In this document: piece after piece, positions 24,901-34,644 of the stretch | How the letters are laid out: each line of letters starts with the position of its first letter | Numbering within the stretch: position 1 is the stretch's first letter | Source: Globodera rostochiensis | Taxonomy: Eukaryota; Nematoda; Chromadorea; Rhabditida; Heteroderidae | Assembly (NCBI GenBank): GCA_018350325.1 | Contig: JAEVLN010000008.1 | Coordinates: 124,001 to 188,000, forward strand | Direction: 5' to 3' | Length of the DNA stretch: 64,000 bases | Made by a program: the position numbers and the translations under genes | The notes under the pieces: model-generated | What the model was told of the DNA's origin: nothing | The model's input: the letters and a program-made list of their open reading frames with translations, nothing else | The model's database searches: none

Positions 24901-27900
24901 GGGGTCGGAGGTACGGGTGGATTTGTCGACGGGTTTCCGACTCAAAGAGCAGAGGATCAAGCAGAAGCTGTTCAAAATCCCACTGAAAAGATTGTAGAAA
25001 ATTTGCTTTGTGTTGTGTACCTACATACCTTCTGTGTTCGAACCGGAGTCTGAGTCTTTGGTTGCTCTACAGATAACTGTTGGGCTCTGAAGTTGGGTTG
25101 TTGTCCCTGGTGCTGTTGCTCAAATCGTTCAGGCGTATGTCTGTAGACTGCAAATTGGTCTTGCGGCCTGTAGGCTGGCTGTACAGACTGATCTGGAGGT
25201 CTGTGTACTTCTTCTGAAGGCTGTTCTGGTAACCTGTAGATTTGCTGTACAGCTTGTTCTTGATGTTTGTATGCCGGATATTGCTGAACAGACTGTTTTG
25301 GCGATTTGTAGATTGGTTGTACTGGTTGTTCTGGTGGCCTTAAGACTGGGTGTTGCTGATGCTGTTGTTGTTCTGGAGACCTGTAGATGTGCTTTTCAAC
25401 TTCTTGCTGTTGACGTGGAGGTTTCGGTGGTGGTTGTGGTGGTTGTTGACGAGAAGATGGATACTGAAGCTGTTGCTGTTGTTGGTAATACGATGGTAGT
25501 TGTTCTGATGATGAAAAATGTTCAGCTACTGCTTGATGCTGTTGCTGAACTTTCCGCTCTTTCTGATGATATTGCTCCTTGGGCGGTGAACCAAGACGGA
25601 ATTCCGGGTCGTTTTCTGCTGGTTGAACAGAGTGAAACTGTTGCTGCTGCTGTTGAGCTGGCCTAGCTTGCGATGGTTGTTGGACTGCTTGAAATTGTTG
25701 TCCCTGCTGTTGATGAACGCGTATAGGATAATCGGGAGAAGAAAATGATTGGGGAAGAACAGGTGGGGTGCTGTGTAGCGGATAGACCTCAATACGCGCC
25801 GAACTATGTGCCTAAAAAATGCAAAAAATATGAAGAAAAATATTTTAATTAATATTAAAAATTATTTTTTATGACTAACACAATTACTATTAACTGGATC
25901 TTTGGTTAGGTCTATTCAGAAAGGATTCCGTTATCTCCAAAAATTTGCAACAAATCTCAATCTTGACATATTCTTTAATCACTTCATCGACAAAGTAAGT
26001 AAATTTATATGCCAAAACTTTTCTGATTTTCATTGTTTTCTTTGTTTATAAAATTGAATGCTTGGACATTTTGCTTCATCTTTATTCTCTTCTCCAAAGC
26101 CATGGAAAGCGTGGGAGTGTGGTGTGTGGATTGGTGAGAGATGTTCACTGATCCACTTGAGGAGGCAAACGGCCGGCCCCTGGAGGGCTAATTGGGCGGA
26201 CAAAAAGCCCCAAAGGGAAAGTGGGTGAGGTAAAAGCATCAAGCATAACGCCGAGGTGATGGAATCTTCGGCAGCCGATCCCCTCCCCACACATTCGGCT
26301 GATCGGAACTTTTGTGGTGGGATCAGAGCGAAGTAGAGAGTGAAAGAGTGTTCGGAGTTTAGAGAGAGAGAGAGAGAAAAGGGGTTAGAGAAAGAGAAGG
26401 TCCGATCGGAACTTTTGAGGAAGGAACAGACAGAACAGCAGCAATATGACAAAGAGGAGGTGGAAAAGCCCCTGATGGATGGATGTCTTCATCATCGGCT
26501 GCTGGCCGGATTTGCTTTATCCATTCGTCCGTCCCGTCCTCTCCTCTCCTTAAGCATTTGTCCCGCACGGAACGGAAGAAAAGGAGAGGGAGGCAACCAA
26601 CGGAAGGGATTTGGAGGGGGGGGGGGGGGGATGGGAAAAAACACCTCACATCCATCAGCTCTCCAGCTTCAACTCCAACCACCAACAACAACACATTCTC
26701 CAATTTACCAATTCCCCCCCCCCCACCACCACACATTTTGAGCAAAAGTCGAGCGACCGACCGACCGTGTTCAACTCGACGAAGACCAATGTTTGTGCAT
26801 GGACAAAAAATTGCCCATTTAAAAGCTAAAAAACGCAAATGTTTCCCATTTCTTTTAAAAGGAAGCCGGGGGAAAAGTTATTTTTGATTGATCAAAGTTT
26901 AAAAATCAGTCCAAAAAGTGATCAGAGAGTGGTGAAAGGCAATATCCGTAAAAATCACATGTGGATGGATGATTAGCAATAAAAACTCAAAATATTTGGG
27001 CACACATTTCAAACTCCTCACAACCATCCATCAAACTCAACAAAAAATTTAAAAGTTGACAGCCAGTCGACTTCCTAAGGTGCTTTTGGTCTGATATGGG
27101 CGGCGATAAGTCTTTGGAGTGCTCTAAACATTGCCTGGGGACGATCAAGCGTCGATTATTTTAGCGCCCGAGGCGGAAATCGGAAGAACTTTTGACGCCT
27201 CGGCAATTGGTGCCCTCCACAAAAAAAGAATAAGGTAAAGCGGGGGCACAGACCCGGTGAATAATGAAAAGGAATAGAAAAAGCATCAATCTTTCAGCTG
27301 AGAACAAAACAAAAAACTTTCAAGGTCGACGAAGTTCCTTCCACCCCATCGGAACCCCAAACCCATTTATCCCAGCAAAACCTTCCCACCAACAACATTT
27401 GTTGTCCTTCCCCCCCCCCAACCCCAACCTTTTGTCCCAATTACGAGTCATGGGCTTGAGGTGTTAGCCACAATCCCGTTTTGCTTATAAGTCAGTGTGT
27501 GACGAAAGCGTCGGAGGAGGCCGAACTGTTACAGAGACCGGCTTGATCCAAATCTAGCAATTGTCCGGGCTCGGGAATTGGTCCCACAAAATGTTGGGCA
27601 TCCAGATCGGAGGTCAGGGGGGGTGGGACCAACACACAGCTGGTGGTCGAACTCCCCAGCCTCGACATTTGCCATCCGTTCCACTCCCATCTTTTGTTTG
27701 AGTGATTGTGGGCATAGGTTTGCTTGAGAGTTAAGCATTTTGGGTTGGTCCGATCGAAAAGCAACGAATATTTGGAGGGCTTTGGCGGCAAAGGCAAAGG
27801 TAAGTGAGAAGCACTAACAAAATCAACAAAATCCCCTGCTTCTGAACTGAAAGCCGCCAATTGCGTGTGTTTGTTTGAGTAAAGGAATGAGAGGAGGCAC

Positions 27901-30900
27901 AAAAACTCGGAGGGGGGGGGGGACTGGGGAAAGGATAAACAAAATTTGGTGTGGAAGAGACTGCTGCTGCGGATCAACAAAGCCAAGAACCACTCAGATT
28001 CGGCAAAAGTCACACGGACTGATCACTCCAATCAATCAATACCCAGATCAATCAATCAAATTTTGTTGTGGAAGAAATGAATGAATGACTGTTGAAATTC
28101 TCGCCCTTATTCTAGGTGCTAATTCTGTGGGTCTTGGAATTGAGAGGGTTGAGTATCAAATTGTAAGTTGCCGCCGGGGGGGGGCGACCCCCAAAAAAAC
28201 AGATAAATGGCGGGAACAAAGCGCAGGACTCGAAAATGCACTGGTAATCTCTCAGGGGTATCGTCTAAAATATTAGAATATTTAAAATTCAAAATTATTT
28301 TCAAAAAATTGGAGTTATACAAATTTTTGTGAATAGCACTTACTAAAATGAAAAAACAAATTTATAAATTCTCTTTTTGTAATTATCATTTTGTTAAAAA
28401 TAGTCTTATTCCAAAGTAAAATAAATGTCTGTTGAGAAATAACCAATTCTGAAAACTCAGCAAAAAGTGGGGGGCAGACTCAGAAGGATGGCAGCTTGGA
28501 CTGGACATTTTGTAGTCCTCAACATTAATAGGTTCCAGTCTTTCATCACGGTCTGCTGCTGATTAATGTAAAATAAAAATCAAGAAGGGATTGAAGGGAA
28601 TTGAACCAGCGGGGAAAGAGAAAAATAGAGAATTAAACCACTGAGCCAATAATGACAACAGAACGAATGCGTAACTTCTCATTAAGTACCTCATTAATGG
28701 CAATTCTTTTAAGTCGGCGCCTTCGTGCTTTTCTTTCATGCTAATTGATGAGTCAAAATCTTATTTTTAACACCCATTCTTACGAGTTTATCGTAATCTC
28801 GTAATTTGGTTTTGTTTTAACCAAAATTCGATTACGGAAAGAGTCCGGTTCAGTATTTGTTTCCATACACGAACAGTGTGTGTCTGGAGGGTTTTCTAAA
28901 ATATTCAAAGTATGGGTAGCATATGCCTGGATTTGATCGAGAGGTTTTTGCCATCTATCGACAAAATTTTCTCACCTTTTGCAAGGTGAAACGTGCAAAT
29001 GCCCTCGGGGGAAAGGACAATTGGCGAATTTTTGGACTTTAAGGCGCCAATTAATCCCCCAAAATCCCAGCCACCAACTTCAAAATGTTAGCAGAAAACA
29101 GAAACAGTTGCCCATTTTCTTCAGTCTTCAAAAGTGCTTGATCGGTAAAAGAGTGAGGGAATTGAATTAGGGAGGCGCCCGGACCCCCCAAATTTATTTT
29201 TATTGCCGTTACCCCCGCGAAAACAATTTGGCAGAACGGAAGTAAATTTAAATAGAAGAGAGCAATATCATAAGAAAAAGTTAACTTTCCCGACCGAGCG
29301 AGTTCTCAAAATGCGGATCACTGTTCAATGTTTGAAGTGATCAGTAGTGATCAAATTTTGAAGTTGATCAAAATTGGAAGTGAGATCTCGCCGGAAGGTT
29401 TGTTTGCATAATTGCTTACTAACCCGTCCGTGCAGATTCTCAGCAATCATTGTGTACTCGCCGCTATCCTCCGGCATCATCATCGACACTTTGAGCAGTG
29501 CCATTGTTCCGCTGTAGTGGGTTTGCCATCGATGGGACGGCACTAACGGACGACCGTTTTTGAACCAGCCGATCTAAAATTGGAATGCTTAATGTCTCGT
29601 CGCTTGGCTCACCCTTGGCTTCGGGATGCCGACCACGGAGCACTGCAGCACTGCGTCCGTGCCCTCCGTAAGGCGCAATCCGCGCAGTTTGTTGCGGAAC
29701 ACCGGTGCCATCGCGGGCGGCATCGGTTGATCCGTTGCAAATTGATCCGACAGGTCCGAGGCGGGCGACATGAAACCCAACAGATGTTGCGCGGGCTGCA
29801 CTTGGCCAAGTTGGCGCTGGATGAATGAGGGGGTGGCACGCGGGGAGAAGCCCATCATCTGCTGAGGAGTCCTCCTAACAATGAATGGGGGTGTGGGTTA
29901 AGGTTAGACATTTGATTATTATTGATTTTACCTGCTGTACTGCTGCTGGTGTTGCTGTTGCAATTGGGCGCGCTGTGCGGCCAGCAGTCGCTGCTTGCGC
30001 TCGCGCGTAACCATTTGTTGCTCGTCTGCAAACCACCGGTCGTATTGCTCCTGCGGCATAATTTGGGCGCGCGATTCGGCTTTGCCTGAGGCATTGTTGG
30101 CACGGCACGTGTACTCGCCCATGTCCTCCGCGAACAGTTGTGGCACGGTCAGCAAGCAGATGCCCGTCTGTGGGTTGTACTCCGTTTTGATTCTGATGGG
30201 GAAGAGGTAGTTTGCCCAAGCATTAGAGGTGCAGTAATTTAAAGCAATATTATTTTCTTTATTTTTTAAAAGCACAAATCCCAATGAAAATTTATTCTAA
30301 TTAAAATTTATTTCTGACCAAAACGGAAAATGACTTTTCTTTAGAAAAAAAAACGTTTTTTGGGGAGAACCTGTAATTGTTTAGCGGTTGTCCGTCCTTC
30401 AACCACTCAACTTGGGGCACCGGCACTCCTTAACAAAAAAATAAGGTTAAACAAAAATTTAATGGATTTTTTCACTTGAACATTTCAATTTACGCACCAA
30501 CCACACGCGCCTCTAACACTGCAGCTGCGCTGGGCTTCATAGGCTGATGTTTCAGCTCTTTGAGAAACAACGGCACTGACGGGCCCACCGGAGTTTGTGG
30601 TGGCGCGGGAGAGCTACTGTAAGGTGACAAAATACGGTGTAATTTTGAAGTGATTGAGGGATATTGAAACCGATCCACAGTATCCCATTAAAGAAATTAG
30701 AGAAGAGAGGTGGTTACGGTAATGTCTTTTATGGTCTGAAGAAGCGTTTTTGCGCCCTTTCCTTACGTTATGCTCGTCACGCCCCCGGGCACTGGGGTTG
30801 GCGCCGGTGCAACGATAAGCATGCACGTGGATTGTTTGATGCCGGCCGCGTTCATCGCCTGCACCGTGAACCGACCGCAATCGGCCGACTGCGCTTTGGG

Positions 30901-31334
30901 GATCAACAGCCGGTACGTCTTGCCCTCCTCGACCATCTGAATTGGTGCGCGTGTGGTTTATATAAATGAAAAATGCTTTTTGCAATTCGAAAAACGTTCA
31001 CAAAGTTTGAATAAATCAAATTAATTTTTTGTTGACCTGATAATCTGGGCACTGGCTGACATTGTGCCCGTCCTTTAGCCATTTGACCACCGGATCAGGA
31101 TGAGCTTCAATTTGGCACTCCAAAACAATGTTTTGGCCGATCAGTGCCCGTTTGTCCCGCAGAGGCTAAAAAAATTAGTACTTTAAAACAATTAACAAAA
31201 AATATTGAACAATTAATGGTAATAAATTAATTTTTCATATGAATACATAAAAATAGTGTAAAACGTACACGAATAAAATTTGGCGGTGTTTGGTTCGGAT
31301 CCTCCTTCACTCCGAGCGGTTTCTGGAATGGCAT
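5091..31334 (-). CDS. ketn-1: Kettin-like giant Ig-repeat muscle protein (multi-exon)
   Basis: Dozens of phase-compatible exons encode about 33 immunoglobulin I-set domains. Nearly all show the core Trp in W-F-x-N-G-x-P-L and the D-x-G-x-Y-x-C strand. Most middle Ig domains are separated by roughly 35-residue linkers with the recurring HEQSWQRIQELEAP signature, the layout of kettin (Drosophila Kettin/Sallimus, C. elegans KETN-1, which has about 31 Ig domains); titin-specific Fn3 or kinase domains are absent. Kettin binds actin through its Ig-linker units at the Z-disc/dense body and I-band. Translation starts at ATG 31334 (MPFQKPLGVKED), 27 nt after a TTTTAG acceptor. The last clear exon (5091-5152, ending LSVAG) leaves phase 1, so a short 3' exon is missing or lies at 4625-4650. 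Parts are described separately. A ttn-1 paralogue is the alternative. Confidence 0.85.
7084..7392 (-). repeat. ketn-1: Coding minisatellite: 11-residue tandem repeat in kettin
   Basis: Six 33-bp units in an exon opening FVKELPPKALSS encode the consensus ASPPQATIQKQ; two variant units read ASQPQAITQKQ and ASIPQAITQKQ. Units 1, 3 and 5-6 are nearly identical in DNA, which points to recent duplication or gene conversion. The antisense strand is also open across the array, giving a false plus-strand ORF of PEAVKPAFELS repeats. Confidence 0.75.
7609..8658 (-). other. ketn-1: Kettin charged linker, PEVK-like
   Basis: Four exons encode no Ig fold but a Lys/Glu/Pro/Val-rich chain (KLKTVDELQNRAVQWQRD; VELQKAPIEQLETEELVQK; LKAGEVSRYQPVHEKMETV; KLKTAKPKPATEAPPVEHV; QIKQQFKPKEVKLHEPGK). 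Composition and position between the linker-type Ig array and the terminal tandem Ig domains fit an elastic or disordered spring segment of the PEVK kind. No catalytic motif is present. Confidence 0.65.
8730..24645 (-). other. ketn-1: Kettin central array, about 26 Ig domains with linkers
   Basis: Exons here each cover half an Ig domain plus linker. From about 21 kb down to 9.3 kb the unit is very regular: an Ig ending in a G-strand, then a linker such as LDTQHEQSWQRIQELEAP, then AP-x-F-x-x-PL, (E/D)G-x-P-x-H-(F/L)-E-A, PI-x-DP-x-L-x-(I/L)-x-W-F-x-NG-x-P-L, NR-x-x-x-x-x-DFG-x-V-x-LDI, and D-x-G-x-Y-x-C. The DFG-x-LDI piece and the splice point before the Trp strand repeat from unit to unit, showing duplication of an exon pair. 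Ig4-Ig6 (24.6-22.3 kb) are more diverged. Confidence 0.8.
23146..23217 (+). tRNA. tRNA-Cys (anticodon GCA)
   Basis: A 72-nt cloverleaf: acceptor stem GGAGTCG pairs with CGGCTCC (one G-U), D-arm GTAGCTCAGTGGCAGAGC, anticodon stem ATTGA/TCAAT around loop CTGCAGA (anticodon GCA), T-arm CCGGTTCAACTCCGG and discriminator T. A-box and B-box promoters (TAGCTCAGTGG, GGTTCAACTCC) are intact. It lies on the plus strand, antisense inside a minus-strand kettin intron (22877-23416), and is followed within ten bases by TTTTTT as a Pol III terminator. Confidence 0.95.
25029..25811 (-). other. ketn-1: Kettin Q/P/Y-rich 261-codon exon with degenerate repeats
   Basis: The largest exon seen in the gene. It begins with the last strand of Ig3 (AHSSARIEVYP) and then turns into low-complexity sequence: polyQ runs (RPAQQQQQQFHS, YYQQQQQLQYP) and a series of roughly 15-residue units of the type (I/A)YR(S/L/P)PEQ...VQ (VLRPPEQPVQPIYKSPKQ, VQQIYRLPEQPSEE, VQPAYRPQDQF). 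It ends VRTQK at a GTATGT donor. The composition suggests a disordered, possibly extensible segment between Ig3 and Ig4. Confidence 0.7.
25812..29421 (-). other. Large kettin intron (3.6 kb) without exons
   Basis: The donor follows ENLHGR (GGACGG|GTTAGT) and the acceptor precedes AHSSARIEVYP, phase 0 on both sides. The intron carries an AG-dinucleotide run near 26359-26378, poly-G and poly-C tracts near 26617-26630 and 26716-26725, and poly-C near 27411-27419. Many chance ORFs cross these low-complexity tracts. As the largest intron near the gene's 5' end it could hold an internal promoter or enhancer, but no specific site can be named. Confidence 0.55.
29422..31334 (-). other. ketn-1: Kettin N-terminal part, Ig1-Ig3
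   Basis: Exons near 31274-31334, 31039-31166, 30764-30938, 30494-30616, 30370-30428, 29934-30194, 29612-29876 and 29422-29573. Ig1 runs from PPNFIRPLRDKRALIG to the G-strand STCMLIVAP; Ig2 follows a Pro-rich spacer (PPQTPVGPSVPLFLKELK) and ends in GEYTCRANNASGKAESRAQI; Ig3 starts at MAPVFRNKLRGL. Ig2 and Ig3 are divided by a Gln/Arg-rich spacer with a short polyQ run (QLQQQHQQQYSR). These N-terminal Ig domains lack the HEQSW linkers of the middle region. Confidence 0.7.
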
Positions 31335-32998
31335 TTTATGTGCTCATTAATCAAATCAGCCTAAAATTAGTAAAAAAATATTTATTTATAGGTAATTAAT
31401 TGTTTATGAATCTAATTTAATTCCGTGGCTTTGTTGTTCATAATTTTTGCTGTTTCAACAAAAACTCAGAAAAGGGTAAACGCTTCTTCCTTCTCGCCAT
31501 GTGAGAGAAAGGCTGATCAAACCGGATGAAATCAGACTCTGATCAGAGAATCTTTCATGCTGAAGTGCAAAAACAAAAAGATCCTCCCCCCCCCAACCAC
31601 CCATTCTGCATTTTCCCAACCTTGGAAATTTGATTCTTGAACAACAAAAGCTTCTTTTTGAAGATAAACAAATTTGCGAGATAATTAACGCCAATATATG
31701 GGGGGGGGGGGGGGGTATTTGATAATTGTTGATAGGCAAATGTCAAATTTATTGGCCAAAATTTTTTTAAATGCTAATTAAATTATCTGTATAAAATGGG
31801 TAAAAAGTAACAAAAAAAAAGATGGTAAACAAATGCACTCAAAAGAAATGTCCCGACAATGTCAGGGCCAAATCCGACTGTCTCCAAATTACTCTCGAGA
31901 AGGCAAACAAGCACACGCTTGAAGGGTTAATTGTGGGGGAAAGCAAAGCGAGAGTAAAAACAACATAACACAAGAAGATCTCAAGACTGGGATCATCTCG
32001 AAACTGCCGACCGATCGATCCATTGATCGGTTGTTGATGGAGGGATAAGTGAATGGGAGGAGCAGCAAATAGCCAATCGGATATACCTACTTTATCCAGG
32101 AGAAGCATCTATAATGGGATGTGATTGAAACAAATGCGCCGGAGGGTGATTAAAGTGGGGAAAGAATGAAACATTGTTTGATTGGAAAAATTCAAAGAAA
32201 ATTTAATCAGATTAATTTTTGTTTTTCATTTTTGATTTTTGTGATTTCACTTTTTAATTAGTTGCACTTTGGACGTACGCTTTGAGATTTAAACACTTTT
32301 TTTCTTCATGACTGATCAAATTTAAATCATTTTGAAGGCCATTTAAAATGAGAGAATTGAGAGGTGGGGGATCATTGTGTGTGTGTGTGGGGGGAGAGGT
32401 GACCACCAACCGCCGCCGGCGTTGTTTGTTGCATTTAATTATCCGTTGCTAATTTGCTGTGGGCATTACACTTTGCTTTGCACATAAAGTGATCGCAGCT
32501 CGAGGCACCGTTCTTCACCGGAGGGGGAGGGTCAAATTGGACGGAAAATGAAAGAAAATTTGGAAAAAGTTCACATTCTCTGAGAATGTGCGGATGCTGC
32601 TGCTGTTGTGTGCGATTGAGCAAATCGGAGTTGGACGAACGGCGGTCCGTTAATTGTGCGAGGCGGTGACATTGTCCAGTTGGGTGGCATGCCCATATAA
32701 AAGGTGAGGGGTACCGTCAAATTTTGTTCCCCCCCCCTCCCCGCCGCCTCCCCGTCCACCCATCCCTTTTGGCTACTAAATTTAAACATTTTCTTAGGAT
32801 AGCTAATGCCCAAAGACGTAGTGCCTGCCTTGCAGAGTGCGTCGAAAGGATTTTTTTACAAAAATCGAATTTTTTTTTTCAAATTCAAAATCAAAATATA
32901 AACATCGAAATTATCAAAAGCAAAAAAGATTTTTCCAATCCCTTTTATCTATAAATATGTGCCAATTATATTTTATTTTTTCCAGAATTTGCTTCAAA
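31335..32998. other. Divergent spacer between kettin and the secreted-protein gene
   Basis: A head-to-head interval of about 1.66 kb that should hold the promoters of both kettin (minus) and the secreted gene (plus). It carries a 15-nt poly-G run near 31700-31714, a short GT run near 32376-32388 and a poly-C run near 32730-32737. An apparent acceptor (TTTTTTCCAG, ending 32985) lies 13 nt before the plus-strand ATG. No other exon was seen. Confidence 0.5.
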
Positions 32999-33813
32999 AT
33001 GTCCAGCTTCTTAATCTTCTTCTTCGTTTGCCCGTTGTTCATCTGCAGCTGTTGTGGCTTCCATTTAAAGTGGTGGCACAAACATTCGACGCGCCGAGAA
33101 CAAATGGAAAAAGGTAATATTTTAAATTTAAAATTTAAATAATTAGGAATTATACATTTTTTCCAGCCGTCGACAAATGCTGCCCGAGAGATTACACAAA
33201 CAACGCCGAGTTTTGCTGCGCCAACAACCTCTTCGACGAGGACGCTGAAGTGCCGTTGAAGGAATGCCAAGAAGAGGGCATGCCGATGGTAAGTTTTTGA
33301 ATTTTTTTTATCAAATTAATTATTTTATTTTCATTTTTAAAATTTTAGTCAACAATTTTCCGGACGGTCCGATGTGCCCAGCGGGAGTTTCATGGATCGA
33401 CGGACATTTGCCGTAAGCGCTTTAATTTTAATAAATCATTTTAAAATTTATTTTTAAGGCTTTTTTTGCTGCGACTTTCTAAAGAATGTGCAGGGCGCCT
33501 CGAAGGAGACGAATTGGTCCATAAACTGCACAAGTGCAGCCTTTACTGTAGGCATGACAGCGAAAAAGCAAATGCGGAGACTTAAACGGATGGGCTCCGA
33601 CACGGAGGCGCCCCTCCAATTCAATGTAAAAAATGGTTTTTGTTTTAATTATTTTTTATTTACATTTTCCCCTTTAAGGCTTTCAAAGAGTGCATGCACA
33701 TGCCCGAACGTTTTGTTGATGACACCGACGACAGCAAGGCGGACAGCGACGACGAGAAGGAGAAGAACAAAATGCTGCTGCGCGAAGTGTGCAGAGGAGA
33801 GAACGGCGAGTGA
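32999..33813 (+). CDS. Secreted cysteine-rich protein, 200 aa, five exons
   Basis: Model: join(32999..33113, 33167..33288, 33349..33412, 33459..33625, 33679..33813), all GT-AG with 46-60-nt introns and consistent phase. Residues 1-20 form a hydrophobic signal peptide (MSSFLIFFFVCPLFICSCCG). The mature part has 12 cysteines, with three CC pairs (DKCCPRD, EFCCANN, FFCCDF), two N-glycosylation sequons (NWS, NCT) and a very acidic segment (DDTDDSKADSDDEKEK) before a last Cys. The paired-Cys pattern resembles nematode secreted Cys-rich families in general, but I cannot assign a domain. An AATAAA signal follows at 33864. In a plant parasite such a protein would be an effector candidate; that is only inference. 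Confidence 0.75.
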
Positions 33814-33863
33814 AAACACAAATTTTTGTTTTTTTATTGTTTTTGAATGCTTCGTGTTTATTA

Positions 33864-33869
33864 AATAAA
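33864..33869 (+). terminator. Poly(A) signal AATAAA of the secreted Cys-rich gene
   Basis: Canonical hexamer 51 nt after the TGA at 33811-33813. Confidence 0.6.
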
Positions 33870-34344
33870 TTATTTGATGCAAGAATTTAAATAGCCCTGG
33901 GCTTCTATTTTTCACCCCCCCCCGGGGCTTTAAATGGAGGACAATTCCACCAATCCATCACTTACGCTTGACATAAATTGATACTAAATTATTTTTGATT
34001 TCTAATGAAGTGGAAAATATTTAAAAATTATTCACGATTTTTTGAACATAATTTTGTTTGGGTTTTAGAACTTTTCTTCTGGTGTGAAAAATGTAAATAA
34101 AATTTAAAACTTTCGCCATTTAGAAATTTATATTTTTTTCCTTTTTCTTGAATATTTCAAAAATTCTTATCCTTTTTTAGGTAAGTTGGCTAATCCTTAT
34201 GAACTTGGAGTAAAAAATGGAGAAAAGTGCGAAATGGTTAGGGTTTTGGTTCAATTTCTGATTCCTCAACCGGATAAACGACTCCCCCCCCCCAACCCTT
34301 CCAAATTCTTTCCCTCCCAACCATTGCCAAAATCAAACAATTTA

Positions 34345-34644
34345 TTCAAATTTGTGCTTTGCTCTGTCTGAGCATGTTCATCACACCGTCCGACAGTTTT
34401 CGCATGCGACTCCGTTTCCCCTCCGGCGTTGCCGGTCCATCAAAATGATCGTGTTCGGGCATTGCCGCCTCGCCGGCATTATCGCCGTCGGCGTTATGAT
34501 TAATGTCCATCGACCGTCTGTTGTTGGGATGGTGCCTGCCGGCGAGGCTGCTTTTTCGGCTGCCGCTTGCGGCCAACCGGTCGTGCAGCGTTGCGGCCAA
34601 CCTGGCCGGACTTTGCATCGCCGATTGGCATTTTGCCAATTTGT
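34345..34644 (-). other. Putative last exon of the Kv gene, or a separate small gene
   Basis: TTTCAG opens an exon whose phase-1 frame runs 99 codons ([20 protein letters not shown] ... [24 protein letters not shown]), GC-rich and Ser/Arg/Asp-rich like the Kv tail. It joins in phase to the Kv exon ending at 38903 (ACAAAAG|GTGGGA). If that join is wrong, the Kv protein would read on to a stop at 38787 and this exon would belong to another transcript. An in-frame internal Met (MQSPARL) could start a short protein of its own. Confidence 0.5.

Noticed and set aside
25271..25666. 131-codon plus ORF rich in Val/Leu
   Set aside because: It is the exact antisense shadow of the Q-rich kettin exon; polyQ codons read backwards give Leu/Val runs.
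5091..31334. Assignment to titin (ttn-1) rather than kettin
   Set aside because: The regular 35-residue linkers between Ig domains, about 33 Ig domains in all and the lack of Fn3 and kinase domains fit kettin better; a truncated titin paralogue is not fully excluded.
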